DNA from: Akkermansiaceae bacterium UBA5020
GTDB lineage: Bacteria; Verrucomicrobiota; Verrucomicrobiia; Verrucomicrobiales; DEV007
NCBI GenBank assembly: GCA_002396885.1
Contig: DGXY01000052.1
Location: 62,996 to 126,995, forward strand
Direction of reading: 5' to 3'
DNA length: 64,000 bases
The translations under genes were made by a program, and so were the position numbers. Below the pieces are notes generated by a model, which was not told the DNA's origin, searched no databases, and was given only the letters and a program-made list of their open reading frames with translations. Below, one piece after another: positions 27,562 to 36,785 of the stretch (its first letter is position 1; every line of letters begins with the position of its first letter).

Positions 27562-29334
27562 ATGTCCACCCCGAATCCACCCCTTCGGCCCGAGCAACAG
27601 CAGCTCGCCAATCAACTCGCGACCGGACTCGACCGCGACCAAGCCATCTGGCTTTCCGGCTTCTTTGCCGGGATCAGCGGCTCGGCGGGCGCGGCCCTGC
27701 CTCCGATGATCCCCTCGGCCGCAAAGCGCAAGCTCACCGTGCTCTATGGATCCGAATCGGGGAACTCCGAGAAACTCGCCGGCGTCATCGCCAAGACTGC
27801 CGAAAAGGCCGGCTTCAAACCCGCCGTCGTCAGCATGGGGGACGCCAAACCCGCCACCCTGACCAAAGCCGAAAACCTCCTCGTCGTCGTCAGCACTTGG
27901 GGCGAAGGCGATCCGCCGGACAACGCCGTGGCCTACTACGAGGCCTTCATGAGCGATGCCATGCCGAAGCTGGCCGGAGTGAAATACTCCGTCTGCGGAC
28001 TCGGTGATACCAGCTACGAGCACTTCTGCAAGATGGGCAAGGATTTCGACGCCCGTCTCGCCACCCTCGGGGCCGAGCGTGTCCACGACCGCGCGGACTG
28101 CGACGTCGACTATCAAGCCACTTTTGACGCCTGGCTCGTCGCCGCCCTCAAGGCCTTCCCCGGTGCCGAGGCGCCAGCCCTCACCCTCCCCGCAGCGGCT
28201 TCCAGCCAAGGCGCCGGACATGGAGCCTATGACAAGAACAACCCCTACGTCTCCGAGATCCTCGAGAAGGTCCTTCTCAACGGCACCGGTTCGTCGAAGG
28301 AGGTTCTCCATGTCGAACTTTCCCTCGAGGGCTCCGGCCTCACCTACGAGCCCGGCGACGCCCTCGGCATTTGTCCGGTGAACCGCGCCTCGCTCGTCGA
28401 GGAAGTCCTCGCCGCGACCGGCCTTAGCGCCAACGCCAAACTCGGTGAGACGACCCTCGCCGAGGCGCTGAAATACGATTTCGATATCACCACCCTGCAG
28501 CCCGCCATCGTCGACAAATACAATTCCGTCGCCGGTGACGCCGCCCTGCAGACGCTGCTCGACGAAGAAGGCCGCGTCGCCCTCAAATCCTGGGTCGATG
28601 GACGCCAGCTCCTCGACCTGCTCGAGGCCTATCCCTACAAACAATGGACTGCCGAATCCTTCACCGGCGTCCTCCGCAAGCTCGCGCCGCGGCTTTATTC
28701 GATCGCCTCGAGCCTCAAGAAACACGAGGATCAGGTCCATCTCACTGTCGCCGCGGTCCGCTACCACAGCCACGGACGCGACCGCACCGGCGTCTGCTCG
28801 TGCTACATCGCCGACGAAGTCGAGGTGGGTGACCAGGTGCGGATCTACTTCCACCACAACAACAACTTCCGCCTTCCCGAGAGCGACGAAACGCCCGTTC
28901 TCATGATCGGACCCGGCACGGGCATCGCCCCCTTCCGCGCCTTCATCGAGGAACGTGCTGCAAGCGGGGCCACAGGAAAAAACTGGCTCTTCTTCGGCGA
29001 CCAGCATTTCTCCTACGACTTCCTTTACCAGCTCGAATGGCTCGACTACCTCGAGAGCGGCGTCCTCAGCGACCTCAGCCTCGCCTTCTCGCGCGACCAG
29101 AAGGAGAAGGTCTACGTGCAACACCGTCTCCTCGAGCGCGGGGCCGAGGTGTTCCAGTGGATGGAGTCCGGCGCCCACATCTACGTCTGCGGCGACGCCT
29201 CACGCATGGCCAAGGACGTGCAGCAGGCCCTCATGGACGTGATCGCCACCCACGGCGGCAAGTCCCCCGAGGAAGCCAAGGCCTACCTCGAAGCGATGCG
29301 CAAGGCGAAGCGATATCAGCGGGACGTGTATTGA
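27562..29334 (+). CDS. cysJ: Sulfite reductase flavoprotein (alpha) subunit
   Basis: 590 residues, usual length. It passes electrons from NADPH through FAD and FMN to CysI. The flavodoxin domain (about 55-200) begins LTVLYGSESGNSEKLAGVIA and has VVSTWGEGDPPDNA; the FAD domain has RLYSIASS and GVCSCYIAD; the NADPH domain has MIGPGTGIAPFRAFIEER, NWLFFGDQH and IYVCGDASRMAKDV. The C-terminus ends KRYQRDVY, with the terminal aromatic typical of the family. The first 50 residues contain a second conserved block (IWLSGFFAGIS) also found in other bacterial CysJ. Confidence 0.95.
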   Translation: MSTPNPPLRPEQQQLANQLATGLDRDQAIWLSGFFAGISGSAGAALPPMIPSAAKRKLTVLYGSESGNSEKLAGVIAKTAEKAGFKPAVVSMGDAKPATLTKAENLLVVVSTWGEGDPPDNAVAYYEAFMSDAMPKLAGVKYSVCGLGDTSYEHFCKMGKDFDARLATLGAERVHDRADCDVDYQATFDAWLVAALKAFPGAEAPALTLPAAASSQGAGHGAYDKNNPYVSEILEKVLLNGTGSSKEVLHVELSLEGSGLTYEPGDALGICPVNRASLVEEVLAATGLSANAKLGETTLAEALKYDFDITTLQPAIVDKYNSVAGDAALQTLLDEEGRVALKSWVDGRQLLDLLEAYPYKQWTAESFTGVLRKLAPRLYSIASSLKKHEDQVHLTVAAVRYHSHGRDRTGVCSCYIADEVEVGDQVRIYFHHNNNFRLPESDETPVLMIGPGTGIAPFRAFIEERAASGATGKNWLFFGDQHFSYDFLYQLEWLDYLESGVLSDLSLAFSRDQKEKVYVQHRLLERGAEVFQWMESGAHIYVCGDASRMAKDVQQALMDVIATHGGKSPEEAKAYLEAMRKAKRYQRDVY

Positions 29335-29611
29335 GTCACGGAGGCGGGGACTCACGGTGGGAAGACCATCTTTCCCCGAGCCGCTACCAAACCAATTCAT
29401 CGGAACGGATTGAGGAGCTCCCGGGCGATGGATGTATTCCGCAGCTGGGGAAAGGACTCGTCCACCGCGTAGATCAGCCCATGGCAGTCAACGAGGGCGC
29501 TCGGCGTGACCCGGGGCTGATCATCGCCACCCAACGGGGTCCACTCCCCGAGCCGACCCTCTTTCCCCGCCATTGCGGATTCCATGCTTGCCAGCTAGAG
29601 TGGCCCTCGAG
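29335..29611. other. Intergenic region cysJ to fur-like gene, nothing firm
   Basis: 277 bases. A 62-codon minus-strand frame (29397-29585) is open and includes DCHGLIYAVDESFPQLRN, but has no ribosome-binding site or recognisable family. No terminator with a T-run was found after cysJ. Confidence 0.4.
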
Positions 29612-30046
29612 ATGAGCAAACACCCCATCGTGATCGAGGATCTGCTGAAGGAATGTTCGGCCTCGGGACTGCGGCGCACCGCGGCGCTCGAAGCCTGCCT
29701 CCGCGTCTTCGCGTCCGCCGACCAACCCCTCACCCTGCAACAGATCGCGGCGAGTGCGGAATTCGGGGTTTCCTGCGATCCTGCGACGATCTACCGGCTC
29801 GTGAGCCGCCTCGAGGAACGTCGCATCGTTCGCCGCATCGGCTTCCACAGCCGCGCCGCGCACTATTGCCTGCGCGAAAGCAGTCACCAGGATTACCTGA
29901 TTTGCCGCGACTGTGGATCGGTCGAGGTCCTCGATATCGCCTGCCCGGTCGCGCATCTCGAAAAGCAGATCGCCGAGGAAAGCGGCTTTTCTGACCTCGA
30001 ACACGAGTTGGAGTTCTTCGGCCGCTGCGCCGCCTGCCAGAAGTGA
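29612..30046 (+). CDS. Fur-family metalloregulator
   Basis: 144 residues from ATG at 29612; 13 further codons are open upstream. The winged helix reads GLRRTAALEACLRVF, then QIAASAEFGVSCDPATIYRLVSRLEERRIV. The dimerisation half has LICRDCGSVEVLD and a second pair CAAC near the end, the two CxxC zinc sites of the Fur superfamily. The His cluster normally before LIC is reduced to HQDYLIC, so the metal specificity (zinc, iron or peroxide sensing) cannot be told. No transporter gene is adjacent to suggest a target. Confidence 0.85.
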   Translation: MSKHPIVIEDLLKECSASGLRRTAALEACLRVFASADQPLTLQQIAASAEFGVSCDPATIYRLVSRLEERRIVRRIGFHSRAAHYCLRESSHQDYLICRDCGSVEVLDIACPVAHLEKQIAEESGFSDLEHELEFFGRCAACQK

Positions 30047-30118
30047 GACGGTTTTCGCCCGGTTTTCGCGGCGTCGATTCTCAAATCTGCCACTTTTCCA
30101 ATATTTTCAATTTTAGGA

Positions 30119-30146
30119 TTGAGCGGGACGGCGTCGTTGCTATATT
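30119..30146 (+). promoter_or_regulatory. Candidate sigma70-type promoter
   Basis: TTGAGC (30119-30124), a 16-base spacer and TATATT (30141-30146), ending 42 bases before the ATG at 30189. It lies in an AT-rich pocket after the Fur-family gene. Predicted by eye only. Confidence 0.4.
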
Positions 30147-30188
30147 CCCCACGATTCCTTTCTCCGCAGGATCGTCGACCGCTCCCTT

Positions 30189-30605
30189 ATGAATTTCTCT
30201 TGGAACCGCCTTGCCCTAATGATCGGGGCCTTCATCCTCGCCCTCGTCGTGGTCGATGGTCTCGTGAAGATGAACCAGCAAGCGATGGCCGACTTCGGGA
30301 TGGGCCAAGGGCCTCTCGTCGGGGCGGACAGTGCCGCGGCCTTGTTTCTCGTTGGCCTCGTGGTGGGCATGGTCCTTGGAATCGGCATCTTTTTCGGATA
30401 CCTCGTCTGGCGCGAGAAGCGCTACGCGGAAGAGCCCGATGAGGTGGCCCTCCTCCTCGAGGAAGTGGCCGCGGAGGAAAAGCGCAACGCCTTTCATCGC
30501 GAACGCGACCGTTATCACGAGGAGAACCACGGCGAAGAACACGCCGAGACCCTCGATCCTTGGGAGCGCCCCGTCGACTGGTGGAAGCGCTCCGACGACG
30601 AGTGA
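30189..30605 (+). CDS. Small two-helix membrane protein, unknown
   Basis: 138 residues. Two membrane segments (about 9-27, LALMIGAFILALVVVDGLV, and 52-73, LFLVGLVVGMVLGIGIFFGYL) are joined by a Gly-rich loop. The C-terminal 60 residues are hydrophilic and strongly charged (EVAAEEKRNAFHRERDRYHEE), ending with an acidic tail DDE. No family recognised. It is convergent with xerD. Confidence 0.65.
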   Translation: MNFSWNRLALMIGAFILALVVVDGLVKMNQQAMADFGMGQGPLVGADSAAALFLVGLVVGMVLGIGIFFGYLVWREKRYAEEPDEVALLLEEVAAEEKRNAFHRERDRYHEENHGEEHAETLDPWERPVDWWKRSDDE

Positions 30606-30642
30606 GCGCAGTGGATTCCGATCACCGGAATCAGGGTTTCAA

Positions 30643-31536
30643 TCACCCGCGCGGGTGAAAGCGGCGGTGCACGTCGCGAAGATGCTTCTGATCGACGTGC
30701 GTGTAGATCTGGGTCGTGGCGATGTCAGCGTGTCCGAGCAGCTCTTGGATGACGCGGAGATCGGCTCCGTTGCCAAGAAGATGGGTCGCGAAGGAATGCC
30801 GCAGGAGGTGCGGGTAGACATTCGACTCGATCCCGGCCATCTTCGCGCGCTCCTTCACGATCTGCCAGACGCGCGCGGTGGTGAGCTTCCTGCCACGATT
30901 GGAAAGGAAGATCTCGCTGCCGCTGTGACGACTAACGAGCGCGGGGCGCTCACCCTCGAGGTAGGCGGTGAGGGTCTCGCGCGCAGCCGAGCCGACCGGG
31001 ATGATGCGGGTCTTCGAACCCTTGCCGGTTACCCGGACGGCGCCCTCTTCGAGAAAGAGATTTTCGAGCCGGGCCCCGGTGAGCTCGGAGACGCGCAGGC
31101 CGCTCGCGTAGAGCAGCTCGAGCATGGCGCGGTCGCGTCGCGCGAGGGGCATCGCATCGTCGATCGACTCCAACAACCGCGCCACGGAAGGCTCGTTGAG
31201 GGTGTCGGGGAGGTATTTTTCGAGCCGCGGCGGATCGATCGGCTCGGCGGGATCGACGGCGACCATTCCTTTCCCGGCGAGGTGCCGGAAAAAGATCTTC
31301 AGGGCGATGAGTTCGACCCGGGCGCTCGAGGCGGCAAGGCGGTCCTTGAGGCGGCGGTGGGCGAGATAATCGGTGAGATGCCGCAACTGCACCGCGGCCG
31401 GATCGGTGAGACGATGCTCTTTTTCCAGCCAGGCCGCGAAGGCCTCGAGCGAGCGGCGCACCGAGAGCTGATAGTTCTCCGAGAGGCCTTTCTCCACTGC
31501 GAGGTGGCGGATGAATCGATCGATCGCAGTCTCCAT
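30643..31536 (-). CDS. xerD: Tyrosine recombinase XerD
   Basis: 297 residues. Core-binding domain (about 1-95), then LLYASGLRVSELTGARLENLF (first Arg), GKGSKTRIIPVGSAA, YPHLLRHSFATHLLGNGADLRVIQELLGH and TTQIYTHVDQKHL with the nucleophilic Tyr. It closely follows the XerD pattern (YAxGLRVSEL, ADLRVIQELLGHADIATTQIYTHV). With the Xer protein at 6014-6919 it would make the dif-resolving pair. It starts 25 bases after the stop of the large zinc-ribbon protein gene, so they are likely cotranscribed. Confidence 0.88.
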   Translation of the reverse strand: METAIDRFIRHLAVEKGLSENYQLSVRRSLEAFAAWLEKEHRLTDPAAVQLRHLTDYLAHRRLKDRLAASSARVELIALKIFFRHLAGKGMVAVDPAEPIDPPRLEKYLPDTLNEPSVARLLESIDDAMPLARRDRAMLELLYASGLRVSELTGARLENLFLEEGAVRVTGKGSKTRIIPVGSAARETLTAYLEGERPALVSRHSGSEIFLSNRGRKLTTARVWQIVKERAKMAGIESNVYPHLLRHSFATHLLGNGADLRVIQELLGHADIATTQIYTHVDQKHLRDVHRRFHPRG

Positions 31537-31561
31537 GGCCGGTGCCGCCGCGCCGGGTCGG

Positions 31562-34474
31562 TCAGCGGAACCAGCCTTCGGTAAGCAGTTCGGTGATGAC
31601 GAAGTGCTTCACGCCGTGAGCGAAGGCCTTGTTGTCGAGCGTGACGACGACGGCGAGCGGCTCATCACCGAGCCGGACGAGTCCTTCCAACTTCTTGGCG
31701 AGAGGAGTGTCTTTTTTCACGAAGACGAACTCGGAGAACTCATTGAGATCTCCATAAGGCGGATTCACCTGGTAGACGTAGTGGTCCTTCAGATCGGTGA
31801 AGGCATCCTTGTCACTTCCATAGTAGTCGGAGAACCGCTCGACAATGAGACGGAAGGTCGCGGGAGGAGGCATCGTGCCCTCGCGGAAGCGCAGGAAGTG
31901 ACGGTCGGAAAACTCGGCGAAGATTTCCCAATCGACCTTGAGCAGCCCGTTCTCGGTCCGGACGATCAGGGGAAACCCCTCCTCCTCGTCGTTGGTCGAA
32001 ACGATGAAAACCCAGTAAGGCCCCCCGAGGGAGGTATCGGTCTCCATCTGATAGAGCTGGAGGGAATAGCGTCCGAAAGGGGTGTAGGTCCACTTCTTGT
32101 GATAATCCTCAATCGCGGCACGCAGGCTCTCGCCTTGGTAAACATAGTTTATCCGCGACGTCCAGTCGGGAGCGCGGAGGAAGGCGTCGATGAGATCATG
32201 GGTTTTTCCGAGCGCTCCGTCGTTGGGACCGGGAGCAGCAAAGGAGGCGGGAGGGTTGTAGTTTGGATCTTTGGTAGTGACGGAATCGAGCGAGCGGGGA
32301 GCAACGGTGGCACCTCCAGCCCCGGGAGGAGCCGTCGCACCAGAGGAAGGCACCGTGGAAGAACCGCCGCTGGAAAAATCGGACGCCGGAGGATCGATCA
32401 GATCGAGGCTGGGCGACGAACCGATCAACGAGGCACCCGCACTACGGGGGCCATTCACCGCCTGCTGGACTTTCTCGTCGAAAGACACCGCCGGAGGATC
32501 GGACGGAACCGGCGCGCCGGCTCCCCCCTCAGTCGGAGCGGATCCGTCGCGCAACATCGCCACGGGATCGATCACGGCGGGAGCGTCGACGATCCCGGAC
32601 CGAGGAGCCGAAGAGGGAACCGTGACCCCCTTTGGCTTCACCGCGAGGGTTCCCTGGGACTCGGTGCCCGAGAGAGCCGCACCATCGTTGGGTTCACGAT
32701 AGGCCTCGGCGGGGTTGAGTCCGCCGAGAAAGGAATTGATGACAAAATAGACACCGATGATCGAAAAGACGGCCACGCCGACCACGGAGGAGATCGCCAT
32801 GATCGCCGTTTTGCTGAGGCCTCTTTTCTCTCCCGGAACCGATTTGGGTGAAGCAAAAAGCTCGTCGAGGATGTCGTCCTCGCGCTCCGTTGGGGCCGGT
32901 TGATGAAATTCCTTCCCGGAGAACGGCGGTGCCATCACTGCCTCATCCAGAGGACCCGGAACCTCCTGATCAGGGTTGGCCTGCTGGGCGAAGAGCCGTC
33001 CGAACGATCCCTCGTGAAGCGAATTCACCGGCGATTCGATTTCGTCTTCGTGGGCTGCAAGAGGAGGCGGTCCACCAACCGGCACAGGCAAGGGAGAGAT
33101 CTCGATTCCCGGCCAATACTCGGGAAAGGGAGGCTCCATAAGCGAGTCAGGACGAGCAGGCATCGGAGGTTCCCATTCGGCGCCATCGGGCGCCCCCTGA
33201 ACCTCTGGCATGAGCGGCATCGGCGTCTCCTCCGATTCATACGATTCATACGATTCATACGATTCATACGAATCTTCGATGGCGGGCGCACCGTGGTAGT
33301 CCTCGGGATCAAAGATGGCATAATTCTTGGGGATGAGGTCCTCATCCCAGACTTCCCCACCCTCCAAATCATCGAGCAAGAGAGGCTCGACCTCCTCCTG
33401 CATCGGCGGTGTCGGAAATCGGGAGGCAACCTCGACGGGCGGGAACGCATCTTCGGTCGCCAAGGGTTCCATCAATGACTCGTCGAACGATTCGTCGAAC
33501 GCCACGCCGTAACCGTCCACGGTCTCCCCGCCAAACTCATCGACCGGCTCCTCCAGCTTCGGAAAATCGACATTCTCAAGAGCCGGCGGAGGCGTGAGCG
33601 GAACCGGGATGAGTGGCAGCGGGGTCGCGGCGAGGACCGGTCCTGGAGCCGCGGGAGATACGAGGAAATCGCCCGGGCTTTCCGCCCTGACCGTGGTTCC
33701 GGGCTGAGGAAGGACCAACCGAGTCCGACCATGCTGCGGTGAACCTTCCCCGAAAGGGGCGGCTGCGGCACCGGAAAGATCCTGACCCGCCAAGGACACG
33801 TCAAGTCGTGGCAGCATACCTGGAACGGAGGCATTTTCCCTCGCCATCGGAAGGTCTCCCGCTGGAGGGGAAAAGCGGATCGGCTGGGTGATCGGCGCGA
33901 GCGGTGAGACCGGCTCGGGAGCGGGAGGCAACTCGTAGATCTCTTCCTCAACGACCAAGCCTGCCTCGTCACTAAGCAGCGGAGGGGGCGCCGAATGCCC
34001 ATCCTCAAACGCAGGGGTGGGCTCGGACACTGGCGCCGGGGGCAAAAACAGGGCGGGTGGAGCGGGAAGCTCTGACAACGCGGGAGGTTGCTCTCCCATC
34101 GATGGGGTGGGCGTAGGTTCGAGCTTAGCCACCGTGACCGTATCGCTTGGCCGGAACTCGACGGCGACAGCCGCCGGATTCACGGGAAGAGACGCCGAAG
34201 TTGGCAACTGGGCAGGAGCAAGGGTCGCCTGGCCCACGGGAGCCTCGAGCACTGCTGTCCCTCCGTTTTGCTGACGGACCCGCTGAGGGACCGCCGCTGC
34301 CGCGGAGTTCGCCGCACGCCGTTCCGAGGGAGTCTCGGCCACCGCCTCCGTGATATCGGAGGGCGCGGTGATGGTGGAGCCGCACTTCGGACAGGGCGCG
34401 GAGACTCCCGCCAAATGGGAGGGGACGCGCAGTTTTGCCTCGCAATGAGGGCAGGTGAATTTGATCTTTTTCAC
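31562..34474 (-). CDS. Large zinc-ribbon, proline-rich, single-pass membrane protein
   Basis: 970 residues starting at GTG with a strong AAGGAAG site just upstream. Residues 3-40 form an MJ0042-type zinc ribbon (CPHC then CPKC). Residues about 60-540 are disordered, rich in Pro, Glu and Ala, with a YES tripeptide repeat coded by 33234-33269. One membrane helix (about 550-575, IMAISSVVGVAVFSIIGVYFVI) follows, then a second disordered stretch and a globular C-terminal domain (about 755-965; ALGKTHDLIDAFLRAPDW, VRTENGLLKVDWEIFAEF, LRFREG). The C-terminal pattern recurs in Verrucomicrobia and Planctomycetes proteins of unknown role. A cytoplasmic sensor linked to an external domain is possible (inference). 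Confidence 0.7.
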   Translation of the reverse strand: MKKIKFTCPHCEAKLRVPSHLAGVSAPCPKCGSTITAPSDITEAVAETPSERRAANSAAAAVPQRVRQQNGGTAVLEAPVGQATLAPAQLPTSASLPVNPAAVAVEFRPSDTVTVAKLEPTPTPSMGEQPPALSELPAPPALFLPPAPVSEPTPAFEDGHSAPPPLLSDEAGLVVEEEIYELPPAPEPVSPLAPITQPIRFSPPAGDLPMARENASVPGMLPRLDVSLAGQDLSGAAAAPFGEGSPQHGRTRLVLPQPGTTVRAESPGDFLVSPAAPGPVLAATPLPLIPVPLTPPPALENVDFPKLEEPVDEFGGETVDGYGVAFDESFDESLMEPLATEDAFPPVEVASRFPTPPMQEEVEPLLLDDLEGGEVWDEDLIPKNYAIFDPEDYHGAPAIEDSYESYESYESYESEETPMPLMPEVQGAPDGAEWEPPMPARPDSLMEPPFPEYWPGIEISPLPVPVGGPPPLAAHEDEIESPVNSLHEGSFGRLFAQQANPDQEVPGPLDEAVMAPPFSGKEFHQPAPTEREDDILDELFASPKSVPGEKRGLSKTAIMAISSVVGVAVFSIIGVYFVINSFLGGLNPAEAYREPNDGAALSGTESQGTLAVKPKGVTVPSSAPRSGIVDAPAVIDPVAMLRDGSAPTEGGAGAPVPSDPPAVSFDEKVQQAVNGPRSAGASLIGSSPSLDLIDPPASDFSSGGSSTVPSSGATAPPGAGGATVAPRSLDSVTTKDPNYNPPASFAAPGPNDGALGKTHDLIDAFLRAPDWTSRINYVYQGESLRAAIEDYHKKWTYTPFGRYSLQLYQMETDTSLGGPYWVFIVSTNDEEEGFPLIVRTENGLLKVDWEIFAEFSDRHFLRFREGTMPPPATFRLIVERFSDYYGSDKDAFTDLKDHYVYQVNPPYGDLNEFSEFVFVKKDTPLAKKLEGLVRLGDEPLAVVVTLDNKAFAHGVKHFVITELLTEGWFR
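33234..33269. repeat. 9-bp tandem repeat coding Tyr-Glu-Ser
   Basis: Four exact copies of GATTCATAC, followed by a degenerate fifth (GAATCTTCG). Because the unit is nine bases, copy number can change without a frameshift. It lies in the disordered part of the zinc-ribbon protein gene. Confidence 0.9.
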
Positions 34475-34799
34475 TTCCTTTCGCCTCTATATGTAGGGTT
34501 CAGCACTCTGATTGTGACTCCGGCACCCGCCTGCCATGGGTGCAGACGACCGAGCGAGGTGAGGGATTAGACAAAATTGAGGGGTCACGTCTCCACCCAA
34601 GGGGGAGAAGACACAAAAAATTACGTCTGATACGCAAAAATGCAACAGAACCTTCCGATTCTTTTAAAATAAAGGGAAGTTTATTATCAGAATTGCGAGA
34701 TACACTTATATTTCGCTACTTCAGGTGTTTGCGAAGGGTTATCCCGACTTTTTCCATTTACTGTGCCGCTCGCTCAAAGGCGTCCCGAGCACGCGCCGT
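34475..34799. other. AT-rich intergenic region with no gene
   Basis: 325 bases between the zinc-ribbon protein start and the end of the 447-aa gene. The part 34610-34730 is markedly AT-rich against a GC-rich background. It must hold the promoter of the minus-strand zinc-ribbon gene, with TACATATAG (about 34490-34498) as a possible -10. Open frames here lack any recognisable content. Confidence 0.5.
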
Positions 34800-36143
34800 T
34801 CACTCCACCCGGCACGGGACGAGGATCGCATCGCGCATTCCGTGAAGGATCTTCTTGTCGGCCGGACAGATCGTCGCGAGAACGCCTCCGAGGGAGACCG
34901 AGTCGTCCTTCGCCGAGACAAAATAGTAGGGACAAAGTCGCACCCGTCCCTCCATCCTCTCGATCTGTCCGGTCGCGGGATTCCACCAAGGATGGTTCAC
35001 CAGTTTCCCGGCGTGGAAACGCTGCAAGAGGTAGGGCAAGACTCCAAAGGAGGCGATCGCGGCATCGACCGCCCCGCCCCATTCGGCCTGGGAAGCATCC
35101 TGCCCCACCGTGACGCTGCGGCTGCCCCAAGCCTGTTCGTTGAAGCCGCTCAGCTTCAGGACGAGCTCGCGCTCTTTCTGGGAAAAGGCCTTCAACTCGG
35201 CAAAACTCCCGATCTCGAGTCCAGGAATCACGGCGTGATGCGGCACCTCGGCGGGATCGACGACCCAGCTCTGCGGAAAGATCTCGCGAAGGCGCCTCCA
35301 GTTCGACTCGCGCAACTCACGCTTCCAGACCTCGCTGAGGGGATGAGACCAGAAGAGCGCCGACCACAGCTTTTCCTCGAGCCAGGGTTTGAAGGGAGCG
35401 GTCACCTTCACCCGTCCCGCCGCGGCGGCCGCCATCAAATCACCTGCGGCGGGCAGGTTCGGTAGATCGAAGAGCTCGAAGAAGCGATAAACGTCACGTC
35501 CCGAGACCTCGTAGCTCTCGGCATCGGTAACCCGCCACTCGCCGCGAAGATACCCCGCGAGCCATTCCATCTCGGGACGATAACCGGCCGATTCCTGAGA
35601 GACGAGGAGATCGGCGCCGCCTTCTCCGAAGATCGAGGCAAACCCGTCGAACATGCCGCGCGAACCGCCCACGATCTCATGCGAAGGATCGAGCGCCGCG
35701 TAGGTTTCGCCAAGCCAGGCGGTGAGACCGATCCCGCCCGGCACAGAGTCGAGCTCGGTCGCGGAGAATCCGACCGCCGTGAGAATGAGATCAGGCCGGA
35801 TCACCCGTGGTGTTTCGGTCAGGGTGGTGTGGGCGAGTCCCGTCTCGAGGAGCGACGCTGGTTTGCCTTGATCGAGATAGCCAGCGATCCAATCAGGCAG
35901 CGAGCCGCTCCGGCTGCGACGGTAGAGCAGGTCGCAGGTCTTCTGGAAACGGTGAAAGACCGGACCGAGCTGCTCGAGCTGGCGCACCTCGGTCTTCGAG
36001 AGGACGAAGGGCTCGGGGGAAATCCGCCATTCCTTCTCAGCGAAGAGACCACCCTGCGGCATCGCGGCGCGGACGCGTTCGGCTTGGCGGGATGGATCCG
36101 TCATGGCGGGCGGTGCGGGAACAGAGGAAACAGGGGATATCAT
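34800..36143 (-). CDS. Unrecognised 447-aa cytoplasmic protein coupled to ruvA
   Basis: 447 residues. Landmarks are RPDLILTAVGFSATELDSVPGGIGLTAW, GESG-type turns (IFGEGGADLLVSQESAGY), LVLKLSGFNEQAWGSRSVTVG and a C-terminal GRVRLCPYYFVS. The order of a substrate-like domain followed by a Lys-rich strand (VKVTAPFKPWLEEKLW) and Gly/Ser loop recalls circularly permuted ATP-grasp enzymes, but I cannot fix an ATP site. Its ATG overlaps the ruvA stop by 4 bases, so it is translationally coupled downstream of ruvA. Start alternatives at residue 13 (MTDPSRQ) are possible. Confidence 0.7.
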   Translation of the reverse strand: MISPVSSVPAPPAMTDPSRQAERVRAAMPQGGLFAEKEWRISPEPFVLSKTEVRQLEQLGPVFHRFQKTCDLLYRRSRSGSLPDWIAGYLDQGKPASLLETGLAHTTLTETPRVIRPDLILTAVGFSATELDSVPGGIGLTAWLGETYAALDPSHEIVGGSRGMFDGFASIFGEGGADLLVSQESAGYRPEMEWLAGYLRGEWRVTDAESYEVSGRDVYRFFELFDLPNLPAAGDLMAAAAAGRVKVTAPFKPWLEEKLWSALFWSHPLSEVWKRELRESNWRRLREIFPQSWVVDPAEVPHHAVIPGLEIGSFAELKAFSQKERELVLKLSGFNEQAWGSRSVTVGQDASQAEWGGAVDAAIASFGVLPYLLQRFHAGKLVNHPWWNPATGQIERMEGRVRLCPYYFVSAKDDSVSLGGVLATICPADKKILHGMRDAILVPCRVE

Positions 36144-36739
36144 CCCTGCAAGAGACGCAGGGCGGCCCGCAACATTTCATCGGGCTTCGACAAATGGTCG
36201 GGCAGCTTCTCGATCGCCTTCTGCGCCTCGACCTGCTTGTAGCCCAGCGAGATGAGAGCGAGGAGGGCGTCGTTCTTCGCGACGGCTTCGGGGGCGAGAG
36301 TGGCGCGGACCGACTGGGCCCGCCAGGCGTCCTTCACCCCGACCTTGTCGCCGAGTTCGAGGACGATGCGCTCGGCCGTCTTCTTGCCGAGCCCGCGGAT
36401 CTTCGAGATCGTGTTGATGTCGCCGCGCACCACCGCCTCCTTGAAGTCGGCCGCGGCCATGCCGCTGAGAATGGACATCGCCACCTTCGGACCCACGCCG
36501 GAGACGTGGTTGATGAGGAGGCGGAAAAGATCGCGCGCGTCCTCGTCGGGGAAGCCGTAGAGGGTTTGTTCCTGCTCGCGGATGTGGTGGTGGGTCAGCA
36601 CCCGCGTCTTCGCCCCGGCTTGGCCGAACTGTTCGTCGCCGAAGAGCGGCACGATCACCTCGTATCCGACTCCGCCGACATTGAGAACGAGGCGGCCCGG
36701 CCAACTTTCCTCGAGGGTTCCTTCTAGAAATGTGATCAT
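36140..36739 (-). CDS. ruvA: Holliday junction branch-migration protein RuvA
   Basis: 199 residues, full length. RuvA tetramers bind Holliday junctions and load RuvB helicase. Domain I (ITFLEGTLEESWPGRLVLNVGGVGYEV) is an OB fold; domain II holds the helix-hairpin-helix pairs (LINHVSGVGPKVAMSILSGM and ISKIRGLGKKTAERIVLEL); the C-terminal domain III (DALLALISLGYKQVEAQKAI) contacts RuvB. ruvB and ruvC are not adjacent. The downstream 447-aa gene overlaps its stop by 4 bases. Confidence 0.95.
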   Translation of the reverse strand: MITFLEGTLEESWPGRLVLNVGGVGYEVIVPLFGDEQFGQAGAKTRVLTHHHIREQEQTLYGFPDEDARDLFRLLINHVSGVGPKVAMSILSGMAAADFKEAVVRGDINTISKIRGLGKKTAERIVLELGDKVGVKDAWRAQSVRATLAPEAVAKNDALLALISLGYKQVEAQKAIEKLPDHLSKPDEMLRAALRLLQG

Positions 36740-36785
36740 CCGCGGTTAGCTTGGGAAAATCGCATCGAACCCCCTCCCCCGCCGG

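Noticed and set aside
27508..29178. 556-aa minus-strand open frame across cysJ
   Set aside because: It is fully antisense to the well conserved cysJ, with no recognisable domain; long antisense frames are common in GC-rich DNA.
29397..29585. 62-aa minus-strand frame between cysJ and the Fur-family gene
   Set aside because: No ribosome-binding site, promoter or family; kept only as a note in the intergenic entry.
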